From: Nocardia aurantiaca
GTDB taxonomy: Bacteria; Actinomycetota; Actinomycetes; Mycobacteriales; Mycobacteriaceae
Length of the DNA: 64,000 nt
Direction: 5' to 3'
NCBI RefSeq assembly: GCF_009708175.1
Contig: NZ_WMBB01000016.1
Span: 1 to 64,000 of the forward strand
In this document: piece by piece, positions 54,652-62,264 of the stretch
How positions within the stretch are numbered: position 1 is the first letter of the stretch
How the letters are laid out: every line of letters begins with the position of its first letter
Notes under the pieces: model-generated
What the model was told of the DNA's origin: nothing
Seen by the model: the letters and a program-made list of their open reading frames with translations, nothing else
The model's database searches: none
Made by a program: the position numbers and the translations under genes

Positions 54652-55116
54652 ATGTCCCATGTCGCCAGGTGCGCTGATCTCATCGAAGCGGCGCCCGAGG
54701 ACATCATCGATGCGCTGCTGGACTTCGAGTCCTACCCGCAGTGGCAGGCCGGGGTGCTCGGCACGAAGATTCTCGAGCGCGACGAGCAAGGCCGTGGCTT
54801 GCTGATCGAGCTGAGAGTCGATGCCAAGGTTCGTAAGCTCCGAGTCGTCGTCCGCGCCCTGTACGACGAGTTGGGCAGCATCTCGTGCGAGTACGTCAGT
54901 GGTGATGTGAAGGACTATCGGGCGTGCTACTCGTTCGCCCCGCGCGACGACGGCACCACGTTCGTCACCTACGACATCGCCGTGGAGCCTGGCTTCCCCC
55001 TTCCCGCCGCGTTGAAGAAGCTGATCGCGGACCGGTCGGTAAAGGACACGATGAGGTCCCTGAAGAAGCGCGTCGAGGGTCGAGAGGGCACGGCAACGCT
55101 AGGACGCCTGCGATAA
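54652..55116 (+). CDS. SRPBCC/START-like lipid-binding protein
   Basis: This 154-aa small alpha/beta protein has the SRPBCC pattern: IEAAPEDIIDALLDFESYPQWQAGVLGTKILERDEQGRG, then FAPRDDGTTFVTYDIAVEPGFPLPAALKKLIADRSVKDTM. Such proteins bind hydrophobic ligands and are common beside P450 and fatty-acyl genes. The ATG at 54652 has GAGGAAT upstream. It seems intact although both flanking genes are broken. Confidence 0.85.
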   Translation: MSHVARCADLIEAAPEDIIDALLDFESYPQWQAGVLGTKILERDEQGRGLLIELRVDAKVRKLRVVVRALYDELGSISCEYVSGDVKDYRACYSFAPRDDGTTFVTYDIAVEPGFPLPAALKKLIADRSVKDTMRSLKKRVEGREGTATLGRLR

Positions 55117-55140
55117 GCCGCCGTGGCAAGAAGGCGCCTG

Positions 55141-55392
55141 TGGCCGACATGCTCGTCGCGCTGGTCGCGCCCGACGGTGACCTTTGGACGTGGGGGACGA
55201 GTCAGTGACGGACCGCGTCACGGGCCCGGCGCTGGACTGCTTCCTTCTCTCGAGCCAGCGCCATCGCCAGGGATGACCTCGCCCCGGTTGCCCAGGGCTC
55301 CGACCCAGACGAACGGCTGGACATCGGCCAGGCGTTCGCCGACCCTCCCGGCGCTGGACGCGACTCGGGCAGGTGTTCGGCTCTGGGATAGA
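55141..55392 (+). pseudogene. Remnant of a TIGR03084-type metal-binding protein
   Basis: Three frames in turn read like the C-terminal half of a TIGR03084 (DinB-like) protein: ALVAPDGDLWTWGTSQ, then VTDRVTGPALDCFLLSSQRHR, then RDDLAPVAQGSDPDERLDIGQAFADPPGAGR. Frameshifts at about 55200 and 55275 break it. It is recognised by the usual 'VTGPALDF', 'QRRHRDD' and 'IAQAFAGPPG' segments, with slight changes. Confidence 0.7.
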
Positions 55393-55420
55393 TCGCTGGT
55401 CACCGTCAACTCTCGATAAA

Positions 55421-55468
55421 CTTGACTACAGTCGTTCTTGACTACGGCCGTATCTTACATCAGGATTG
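55421..55468 (+). promoter_or_regulatory. NTF2-like gene promoter with direct repeat
   Basis: CTTGACTAC(A/G)G(T/C)CGT occurs twice, at 55421-55435 and 55437-55451. The second copy begins the 34-nt block shared with the P450 promoter (52671-52704). Another block at 55526-55549 matches 52768-52791 in 23 of 24 positions and carries the ribosome binding site. Confidence 0.6.
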
Positions 55469-55557
55469 AGGTTGACCACTTGCTCTCGATACGACGTGGG
55501 ACACGCACCGGTCGTTGAACCGCTCGCATCAATGTGGATGAAGGAGATCTAGGACTC

Positions 55558-56364
55558 ATGGCAACCAGTAAGACGGCAGGCAAGCAGAATCAGGCCGAGC
55601 CGGCCGATTACGAAGCAAGGTTCCAGCAGGCGCTGCGCCGATTGAGTATCGCCAAGCCGATGCCGCCGTTCGTCCAGGGCAACCGGTCGGCGCCCGTGCC
55701 GACTGTCGGCGAGCAGGAGTTGCAGCGGATGACGCGTCAGCTCTTCGACGAGGTCGAAGCGCAGTGCGTGTTCTACACGGAGCGTCTCGGCATGGACGTG
55801 ATGTGGGTGCTCGAATGGCTGAAGAAGTACTGGTCGGCGTGGAGCGGGGGCGTCAACGAGGACCTGGTGCGCGCGACCGTCGCCGAGAATTGCCAGTACA
55901 AGGACCCGTTGTCGTTCGGCCGCACGATTTCTGGCGTGCAGGCGTTCATCGACTACAATCAGGCGTTCTACGACGCGGCTCCGGATCTGGCGTACTACCT
56001 GATCCCGGGCGAGGTTTCCCTGCAGGTCTCGCCCAAGGGCGAGGTCATCTTCATGGGCCGTTACGTCGGGTGCGGGCACTGGGACTATCCGTTGCGGATG
56101 TATCCGTTCACCCCGGGCTCGCCCGCGATCCCCGGGACCGGCGCGTACATCCAGGGGTACCCCGTCGACCGGTACCACCTGGATCCCGTGACCCACAAGG
56201 TGTTCCGGGGCGAGACGCTGTGGGACCCGTTCGAACTACTGCAGATCCAGAAGCTGATGCCGAGTGACACCAGTCTCGCGTTCAAGGCGATGGTCAAGGC
56301 CGGCCAGTTCATGACGCCCGCGATCAAGGCGGCCCGCCAGCTGCCGCTCCGCGGTGGAAATTGA
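55558..56364 (+). CDS. NTF2/SnoaL-like protein, 268 aa
   Basis: The central part (about residues 95-215) is a cone-shaped NTF2-like fold: WLKKYWSAWSGGVNEDLVRATVAENCQYKDPLSFGRTISGVQAFIDYNQAFYDAAPDLAYYLIPGEV and VIFMGRYVGCGHWDYPLRM. Flanking regions of about 90 and 50 residues make it much longer than most family members. Conserved Asp/His in this fold could be catalytic (hydratase or isomerase) or ligand-binding. The ATG at 55558 follows AAGGAGATCTAGGACTC. Promoter identity with the P450 gene suggests a shared pathway. Confidence 0.82.
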   Translation: MATSKTAGKQNQAEPADYEARFQQALRRLSIAKPMPPFVQGNRSAPVPTVGEQELQRMTRQLFDEVEAQCVFYTERLGMDVMWVLEWLKKYWSAWSGGVNEDLVRATVAENCQYKDPLSFGRTISGVQAFIDYNQAFYDAAPDLAYYLIPGEVSLQVSPKGEVIFMGRYVGCGHWDYPLRMYPFTPGSPAIPGTGAYIQGYPVDRYHLDPVTHKVFRGETLWDPFELLQIQKLMPSDTSLAFKAMVKAGQFMTPAIKAARQLPLRGGN

Positions 56365-56959
56365 CCGCGACGCCTCGGTGACCGCGACGGTGGCCGGGCT
56401 GTGAGTGGCGACATCAGGCGGCGGGACCGTGAGCGTCACCGTCCCGCTGTCCCTGTTGATCACACATTTCGGGGACATTGACGAGGAACCGCGAGGCGGT
56501 CCGGGAACGGATCGGCTCGCGGTTCGGTTCTATGCCCGGGCGGCGAGGCGCGGTATCTCGCACCCGCCGAATGCCTGGTCGATCAGTCGACGGCCGACGC
56601 CGATGATCTGCTGGTCGAAGCCTTCCGTCGGGCGGCGACCGATCCGCTCGAAACCGGTATGGCCGACCTGCGCGCAAGGGGCGGAAGGTTGGTGCGGATG
56701 GACGCCGGTGGCGGAAACCCCGCTCTGCCGGACCGCACCGCCTTCATGCGCTGCGGCGACCAGCGAATATTAGTGAACTGTGAATGACTAATCGGCCACC
56801 TAGCGCTCGCCGCCCAGGGCTCATCCAGGAAAATTACGGCTTGTAACCGCCTAATCCTTACCATCTCCAAAGCAAAGTGAATCTTTATTGACTAACAATC
56901 GATCTGCGTGTCATAGTTGGCGCGACGCCAATAGGGTGCGTTCACGACTGGAGGTTGCC
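56365..56959. other. Intergenic stretch with an unrecognised reading-frame remnant
   Basis: On the plus strand the frame ending at about 56787 reads YLAPAECLVDQSTADADDLLVEAFRRAATDPLETGMADLRARGG and later FMRCGDQRILVNCE, which looks coding but lacks a start and family. The promoter of the acyl-CoA dehydrogenase gene should be in the AT-richer part, 56790-56930. Confidence 0.4.
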
Positions 56960-58102
56960 GTGCCTGATGCCGATCTGACGGCCGAGTTGGCGGGGTTGTC
57001 CGCCCTTGCCCGCGAGTTCTTCGCCAAAGAGGTCGTGCCTCGCTACGAGGAGTTCGCGGCGAACGGTGAGCCCGATCGCAAGCTCTACAACCGGGCTGGT
57101 GAGCTCGGTCTGCTGTGCATGTCGATCCCGACCGAGTACGGCGGTGGCGGCGGGACCTTCGCCCATGAATCAGTGCTGATCACCGAACATGTCAAGTCCG
57201 GCGACAGTGCTCTGCAGCTCGGCGTGCACACCGGAGTTGTCCCCCACTACCTCTTCGCCTATGCCTCAGAGGAGAACAAACGGAAATGGCTTCCCAAGCT
57301 CGCCTCGGGCGAATACGTCGGCGCGATCGCGATGACCGAACCGGGCACTGGCTCTGACCTGCAGAGCATCAAGACCAAGGCTATCCGGGAGGGCGACGAA
57401 TACGTCATCACCGGCGCAAAGACCTTCATTTCGAACGGCGCCCAGTGTGACCTGATCATCATCGCAGCCAAAACGAACCCCGCGCTCGGCGCCGCTGGCG
57501 TCAGCCTGATCGTCGCCGAAGTCAGTGACGACACCCCCGGCTTCACTCGCGGAAAGAAGCTCGAGAAGATCGGCCAGAAGGGCCAGGACACCGCCGAGCT
57601 CTTCTTCGACGGCTTGCGGGTTCCGGCCGCGAATCTGCTTGGCGCTGATGAGGGTAAGGGCTTCTACCAACTGATGGAACAGCTGCCCCAGGAACGCCTG
57701 ATCGTTGGCGTCGCCGGTGCCGCGGTCATCGAGCGAGCGCTAGCGGTGACCGTGGAGTACACGAAGAACCGGGTCATGTTCGGCAAGCCGTTGTTCGACA
57801 TGCAGAACACGCGCTTCGAACTCGCCGAGGTCGCGACCATGGCGCAGGTTGTGCGCACGTTCGTCGACGACGCACTGGCCAAACATCTGCGTGGTGAACT
57901 CGACGTCAAGACCGCGGCGATGATCAAGCTCTTTGTCTCCGAACAGCAGACACAAATCGTCGACCGATGCCTGCAGCTCCACGGCGGCTACGGCTACATG
58001 GAGGAGTACCCCATCGCGCGCATGTTCGTCGACGGTCGGATCTCCCGTATCTACGGAGGCGCCAGCGAGGTCATGAAGGACCTCATCGCTCGCTTCCTTT
58101 GA
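56960..58102 (+). CDS. Acyl-CoA dehydrogenase
   Basis: This 380-aa FAD enzyme makes the alpha,beta double bond in acyl-CoA. Motifs are YGGGGGTFAHESVLITEHV, AIAMTEPGTGSDLQSIKTKA, the catalytic-Glu loop QLHGGYGYMEEYPIARMFVDGRISRIYGGASEVMKDLIAR and GEKGQ-type residues (IGQKGQDTAELFFDGLRVPA). The start is GTG at 56960 with GGAGG upstream; the longer frame from 56888 adds 24 residues. It is followed by thiolase and fadB in the same direction, 52 nt apart, so it is one operon. Confidence 0.95.
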   Translation: MPDADLTAELAGLSALAREFFAKEVVPRYEEFAANGEPDRKLYNRAGELGLLCMSIPTEYGGGGGTFAHESVLITEHVKSGDSALQLGVHTGVVPHYLFAYASEENKRKWLPKLASGEYVGAIAMTEPGTGSDLQSIKTKAIREGDEYVITGAKTFISNGAQCDLIIIAAKTNPALGAAGVSLIVAEVSDDTPGFTRGKKLEKIGQKGQDTAELFFDGLRVPAANLLGADEGKGFYQLMEQLPQERLIVGVAGAAVIERALAVTVEYTKNRVMFGKPLFDMQNTRFELAEVATMAQVVRTFVDDALAKHLRGELDVKTAAMIKLFVSEQQTQIVDRCLQLHGGYGYMEEYPIARMFVDGRISRIYGGASEVMKDLIARFL

Positions 58103-58154
58103 CTCGCGCAGCGAATCAGATCAGCTCCACCCCCACACCAAGGAATCAACGACT

Positions 58155-59375
58155 ATGTCAACGTTTTCAGAGGCATTCATCTACGAGGCAATCCGGACAC
58201 CCCGGGGTCGCGGAAAAGCCAACGGAGCGCTCCACGGAGTCAAGCCGATCTCGCTTGTCACCGGACTGCTCGACGAACTCTTCTCCCGGCACGCTGAGCT
58301 GGATCCGGCGACGATCGACGACATCATTCTCGGTGTCGTCTCGCCCGTGGGCGACCAAGGCGCGGACATCGCCAAGACCGCGGCCCTGGCGGCCGGGCTG
58401 CCGGACACCGTCGCTGGCGTGCAGCTCAACCGCTTCTGCGGTTCGGGCCTCGAAGCGGTCAACACCGCAGCTCAGAAGGTACGGTCCGGCTGGGACCAGC
58501 TCGTCATCGCCGGTGGTGTCGAGTCGATGTCTCGCGTTCCGCTGGGTTCCGACGGCGGCGCTATGGCAATGGACCCGAAGACCAACTACGACACCTACTT
58601 CGTGCCTCAGGGCATCGGTGCCGACCTCATCGCCACGATCGAGGGCTTCAGCCGCGACGACGTGGACGCGTTCGCCGTGCGCTCGCAACAGAAGGCAGCG
58701 GCCGCTTGGGCCGGGGGGTACTTCGCCGAGTCGGTCGTTCCGGTCAAGGATCTGAACGGCCTGGTCGTGCTCGACCACGACGAATTCATGCGGCCCGACA
58801 CCACCACCGCCGACCTTGCGAAGCTCGAGCCGTCGTTCGCGGCGATGGGCGAGATGGGGGGCTTCGATGCGGTCGCGCTGCAGCGCTACCACTGGGTGGA
58901 GAAGATCAACCACGTTCACCACGCCGGCAACTCATCCGGCATTGTCGACGGCTCGGCGCTGGTGCTCGTCGGGAGCGAAGCCGCAGGCAAGGTCGCTGGT
59001 CTGACCCCCCGTGCCCGGATTGTCGCCTCGGCCGTGAGCGGTGCCGACTCGACGATCATGCTCACCGGACCGGTTCCCGCAACCGAGAAGGTGCTCGCGA
59101 CCGCCGGCCTCACGGTCGATGACATCGACCTGTTCGAGCTCAACGAGGCGTTTGCGTCGGTAGTGCTGAATTACCAGAAGAAGCTGCACATTCCGGAAGA
59201 GAAGGTCAACGTCAACGGCGGCGCGATCGCGATGGGTCACCCGCTGGGAGCCACCGGGGCCATGATCACCGGAACGATGGTCGACGAACTCGAGCGCCGT
59301 GGCGGCCGCTACGCCCTCATCACTCTCTGCATCGGCGGCGGCATGGGTATCGCCACCATCATCGAAAGGGTCTGA
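58155..59375 (+). CDS. fadA: Acetyl-CoA C-acyltransferase (thiolase, FadA type)
   Basis: This 406-aa thiolase cleaves 3-ketoacyl-CoA. The active-site Cys is in QLNRFCGSGLEAV (C95), and the second set is NVNGGAIAMGHPLGATGA (His) and LCIGGGMGIA (Cys). Length is normal. It is 52 nt after the acyl-CoA dehydrogenase and 4 nt before fadB. Together they form the core of a beta-oxidation operon. A decayed close relative lies at 61682-62245. Confidence 0.96.
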   Translation: MSTFSEAFIYEAIRTPRGRGKANGALHGVKPISLVTGLLDELFSRHAELDPATIDDIILGVVSPVGDQGADIAKTAALAAGLPDTVAGVQLNRFCGSGLEAVNTAAQKVRSGWDQLVIAGGVESMSRVPLGSDGGAMAMDPKTNYDTYFVPQGIGADLIATIEGFSRDDVDAFAVRSQQKAAAAWAGGYFAESVVPVKDLNGLVVLDHDEFMRPDTTTADLAKLEPSFAAMGEMGGFDAVALQRYHWVEKINHVHHAGNSSGIVDGSALVLVGSEAAGKVAGLTPRARIVASAVSGADSTIMLTGPVPATEKVLATAGLTVDDIDLFELNEAFASVVLNYQKKLHIPEEKVNVNGGAIAMGHPLGATGAMITGTMVDELERRGGRYALITLCIGGGMGIATIIERV

Positions 59376-59379
59376 AGCC

Positions 59380-61545
59380 ATGACGGAGAACATGATCAAG
59401 TGGGAAATCGGCGAAGACCGTGTCCTCGTCCTCACGATGGACGACCCCACACAATCCGTCAACACCGCGAACGAACTGTTCGGCACATCCCTGCTTGCGA
59501 CCGTCGAGCGACTCGAAGCGGAGAAGGACTCATTCGACGGCGTCATCATCACCTCGGCGAAGGACACCTTCTTCGCCGGTGGTGATCTGCAGATGCTCAT
59601 GGATGCGGGGCCAGGCGACGAAAAGCGGATCGCCGACATGCTCGACTTCACCAAGGAGTGCGTCCGCCGGATCGAGACGCTCGGCAAGCCGGTCGTCGCC
59701 GCGATCAACGGCACCGCGCTCGGCGGCGGCTTCGAGATCGCGCTCGCGACGCATCACCGTGTGCTGCTCGACGGAAAGGGCACCGTCGTCGGCCTGCCCG
59801 AGGTCTCACTCGGCCTCCTGCCCGGCGCCGGCGGCGCGACCCGCATCACCCGCATGATCGGCGTCGTGCCCGGCTTCATGAACGTCATCGGCCAGGGCCA
59901 GCGCCACAAGCCCGCATCGGCCAAGTCCGTCGGCATCGTGGACGAGGTTGTTTCCACCCGCGAGGAAATGTTCGCCGCGGCGCGGGCATTCATCGCCGCG
60001 AATCCCGATGCCGCACAACCCTGGGACCGCAAAGGATTTCGAATCCCGGGAGGCACCCCCGCTGTTCCGTCCTTCGCCGCGAACTTGCCTGCCATCCCGG
60101 CGAACATTCGCAAACAGCTCAAAGGCGCACCTATGCCTGCCCCGCTCAACGCGCTGGCGGCGATGGTCGAGGGCAGCCAGGTCGACTTCGCGACCGCGTC
60201 GAAGATCGAGACCGCTTACTGCACCGACCTGATCGTCGGCAAAGTCTCCGGGAACATGGTGAAGGCCCTGTTCTTCGACCTCACCGCGCTCAACAAGGGT
60301 GCCGCCCGCCCCGAGGGTTACGAGTATCGCAAGCCGAAACGCGTACTCGTCCTCGGCGCCGGAATGATGGGCGCGGGAATCGCCTACGTGCAGGCGATGG
60401 CCGGCATGGATGTCGTCCTCAAGGACGTGAGCATCGAAGCCGCCGAGCGCGGCAAAGGCTATTCACAGAAATTGCTCGACAAGGCGGTCGCCAACGGCAA
60501 GATCTCCGAGGCCAAGCGTGACGAGGTCCTGGCCCGCATCCATCCCACCGTCGACGCCGCTGACGCGAAGGGTTGCGACTTCGTCGTCGAGGCGGTGTTC
60601 GAGAGTCCCGAACTCAAGAAGCAGGTCTTCGCTGAAATCGAGGACTACGTCGACGACGATGCGCTGCTCGGCTCGAATACTTCGACGCTGCCGATCTCCG
60701 ATCTCGCGACCGGTGTCGAGCGCGAAGAGGACTTCATCGGTCTGCACTTCTTCTCCCCCGTCGACAAGATGCCGCTCGTCGAAATCGTGGTGGGTGCCAA
60801 GACCAGCGAGGCGACGATTGCCCGCGCGATCGACTACACGCTCGCGATCAAGAAGACTCCGATCGTCGTCAACGACAGCCGTGGCTTCTTCACGAGCCGG
60901 GTGATCCAGCAGTTCGCCGACCAAGCCTTGTCGATGGTCGCTGAAGGCGTGCACCCGGCGTCGGTCGAGCAGGCATGCCTGCAGGCCGGCTACCCGGTGG
61001 GTGCGCTGGCGCTCGCCGATGAGATCAACATGAAGCTGCAGCAGAAGATTCAGAACTCGCTGCGGGAGAATCTGCTCGCCGAGGGTAAGCGCTGGATCGA
61101 GTCGAAGGCATATCCTCTGGTCGACGCCATGGTCGATGTTCATCAGCGCCCGGGGCGCCTCGAAAAGCGTGGCTTTTACGACTACGCCGACGATGGGACG
61201 AAGCTGGGCCTCTGGCCTGGCATAGTTGACCTGTACACCAAAGACGACCACGGCATTGCCTTCATCGACATGCAGGAACGAATGTTGTTCGCCGAGTCGA
61301 TCGACACCATGCGCTGCTTCGACGAAGGAGTGCTGCGATCGGTCGCCGAAGCGAACATCGGCTCGATCCTTGGCATCGGGTTCCCTGCCTGGACCGGCGG
61401 TGTCGTCCAGTACATCAACCAATACGAAGGCGGCCTCGCCGGGTTCGTGGCGCGCGCCGATGAACTGCGTGCCAAGTACGGCGACCGATTCGAAGTGCCG
61501 GAATCTCTTCGTCAAAAGGCCCAGGCTGGTGAAATCCTGAGCTAA
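59380..61545 (+). CDS. fadB: 3-hydroxyacyl-CoA dehydrogenase/enoyl-CoA hydratase (FadB type)
   Basis: This 721-aa bifunctional beta-oxidation enzyme has an N-terminal crotonase domain (SAKDTFFAGGDLQML, INGTALGGGFEIALATHHR, GLPEVSLGLLPGAGGATR). The C-terminal dehydrogenase has VLVLGAGMMGAGIAYVQA and the catalytic His in GLHFFSPVDKMPLVEIVVG. The ATG at 59380 is 4 nt after the thiolase stop; a longer frame from 59299 overlaps that gene. It pairs with fadA upstream, as in most actinobacterial FadAB sets. Confidence 0.96.
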   Translation: MTENMIKWEIGEDRVLVLTMDDPTQSVNTANELFGTSLLATVERLEAEKDSFDGVIITSAKDTFFAGGDLQMLMDAGPGDEKRIADMLDFTKECVRRIETLGKPVVAAINGTALGGGFEIALATHHRVLLDGKGTVVGLPEVSLGLLPGAGGATRITRMIGVVPGFMNVIGQGQRHKPASAKSVGIVDEVVSTREEMFAAARAFIAANPDAAQPWDRKGFRIPGGTPAVPSFAANLPAIPANIRKQLKGAPMPAPLNALAAMVEGSQVDFATASKIETAYCTDLIVGKVSGNMVKALFFDLTALNKGAARPEGYEYRKPKRVLVLGAGMMGAGIAYVQAMAGMDVVLKDVSIEAAERGKGYSQKLLDKAVANGKISEAKRDEVLARIHPTVDAADAKGCDFVVEAVFESPELKKQVFAEIEDYVDDDALLGSNTSTLPISDLATGVEREEDFIGLHFFSPVDKMPLVEIVVGAKTSEATIARAIDYTLAIKKTPIVVNDSRGFFTSRVIQQFADQALSMVAEGVHPASVEQACLQAGYPVGALALADEINMKLQQKIQNSLRENLLAEGKRWIESKAYPLVDAMVDVHQRPGRLEKRGFYDYADDGTKLGLWPGIVDLYTKDDHGIAFIDMQERMLFAESIDTMRCFDEGVLRSVAEANIGSILGIGFPAWTGGVVQYINQYEGGLAGFVARADELRAKYGDRFEVPESLRQKAQAGEILS

Positions 61546-61681
61546 CCTCGAATTTTCGTCGGGCCTTCGGCCTGGCGCTCGCGGGCAGGTTCGGCACGCC
61601 AACGCCATCTCCTCGATGGTGACCCCCGTGGCGGCGCTGCACCTGCCGGATGGCCTCGCCCAGCGCTGATGCGGACGGTCG

Positions 61682-62245
61682 TTGGCGTGGAGCGGTGGAT
61701 ACTTCGCCAAGTCGGTGGTGCCGGTGCGCGATTTCAACGGTGCCGTGTTGCTGGACCATGACGAGCATCGCCGACCCGGCACCACGATCGAGTCGCTGGC
61801 GGGACTGAAACCCTCCTTCGCCACGCTCGGCGAGGCCGGTTTCGATGCCGTTGCCCTGCAGAAGTACTCGTCCGTCGAACGCATCGGCCATGTGCGCCAA
61901 GGGGGCAACAGCTCGGGCATCGTTGACGGCGCGGCGCTGGTGCTGGTCGGAAATGAACAGGTGGGCAAGCGATTCGGGCTGACCCTCGACGGCATCGACC
62001 TGTTCGAGCTGAACGACGCCTTCGCGTCGGTGGTGCTGAAGTTCCAGAAGGACTTTCGTATCCCGGACGAGAAGCTGAACGTCAACGGCGGTGCGATCGC
62101 CATGGGGCACCCGCTCGGGGCCACCGGGGCCATGCTCGTCGGCACGGTGAACGACGAACTGGAACGGCGTGGCGAGCTCCGGGCGCTGGTCACGCTGTGC
62201 GTCGGCGTCGGCGGCCGCATCGCCACCATCATCGAACGACTCTGA
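61682..62245 (+). pseudogene. Truncated thiolase (decayed FadA paralogue)
   Basis: The thiolase C-terminal half aligns with fadA at 58155: WSGGYFAKSVVPVRDFNGAVLLDHDEH..., VGKRFGLTLDGIDLFELNDAFASVVLKFQ, NVNGGAIAMGHPLGATGA and LCVGVGGRIATIIERL. The N-terminal half with the nucleophilic Cys is missing. Relative to fadA about 35-40 residues between KRFGLT and LDGIDLF are deleted. It lies 20 nt before the second fadB, where an intact fadA would be expected. Confidence 0.9.
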
Positions 62246-62264
62246 GCAAGAACGGAATTCGGCA

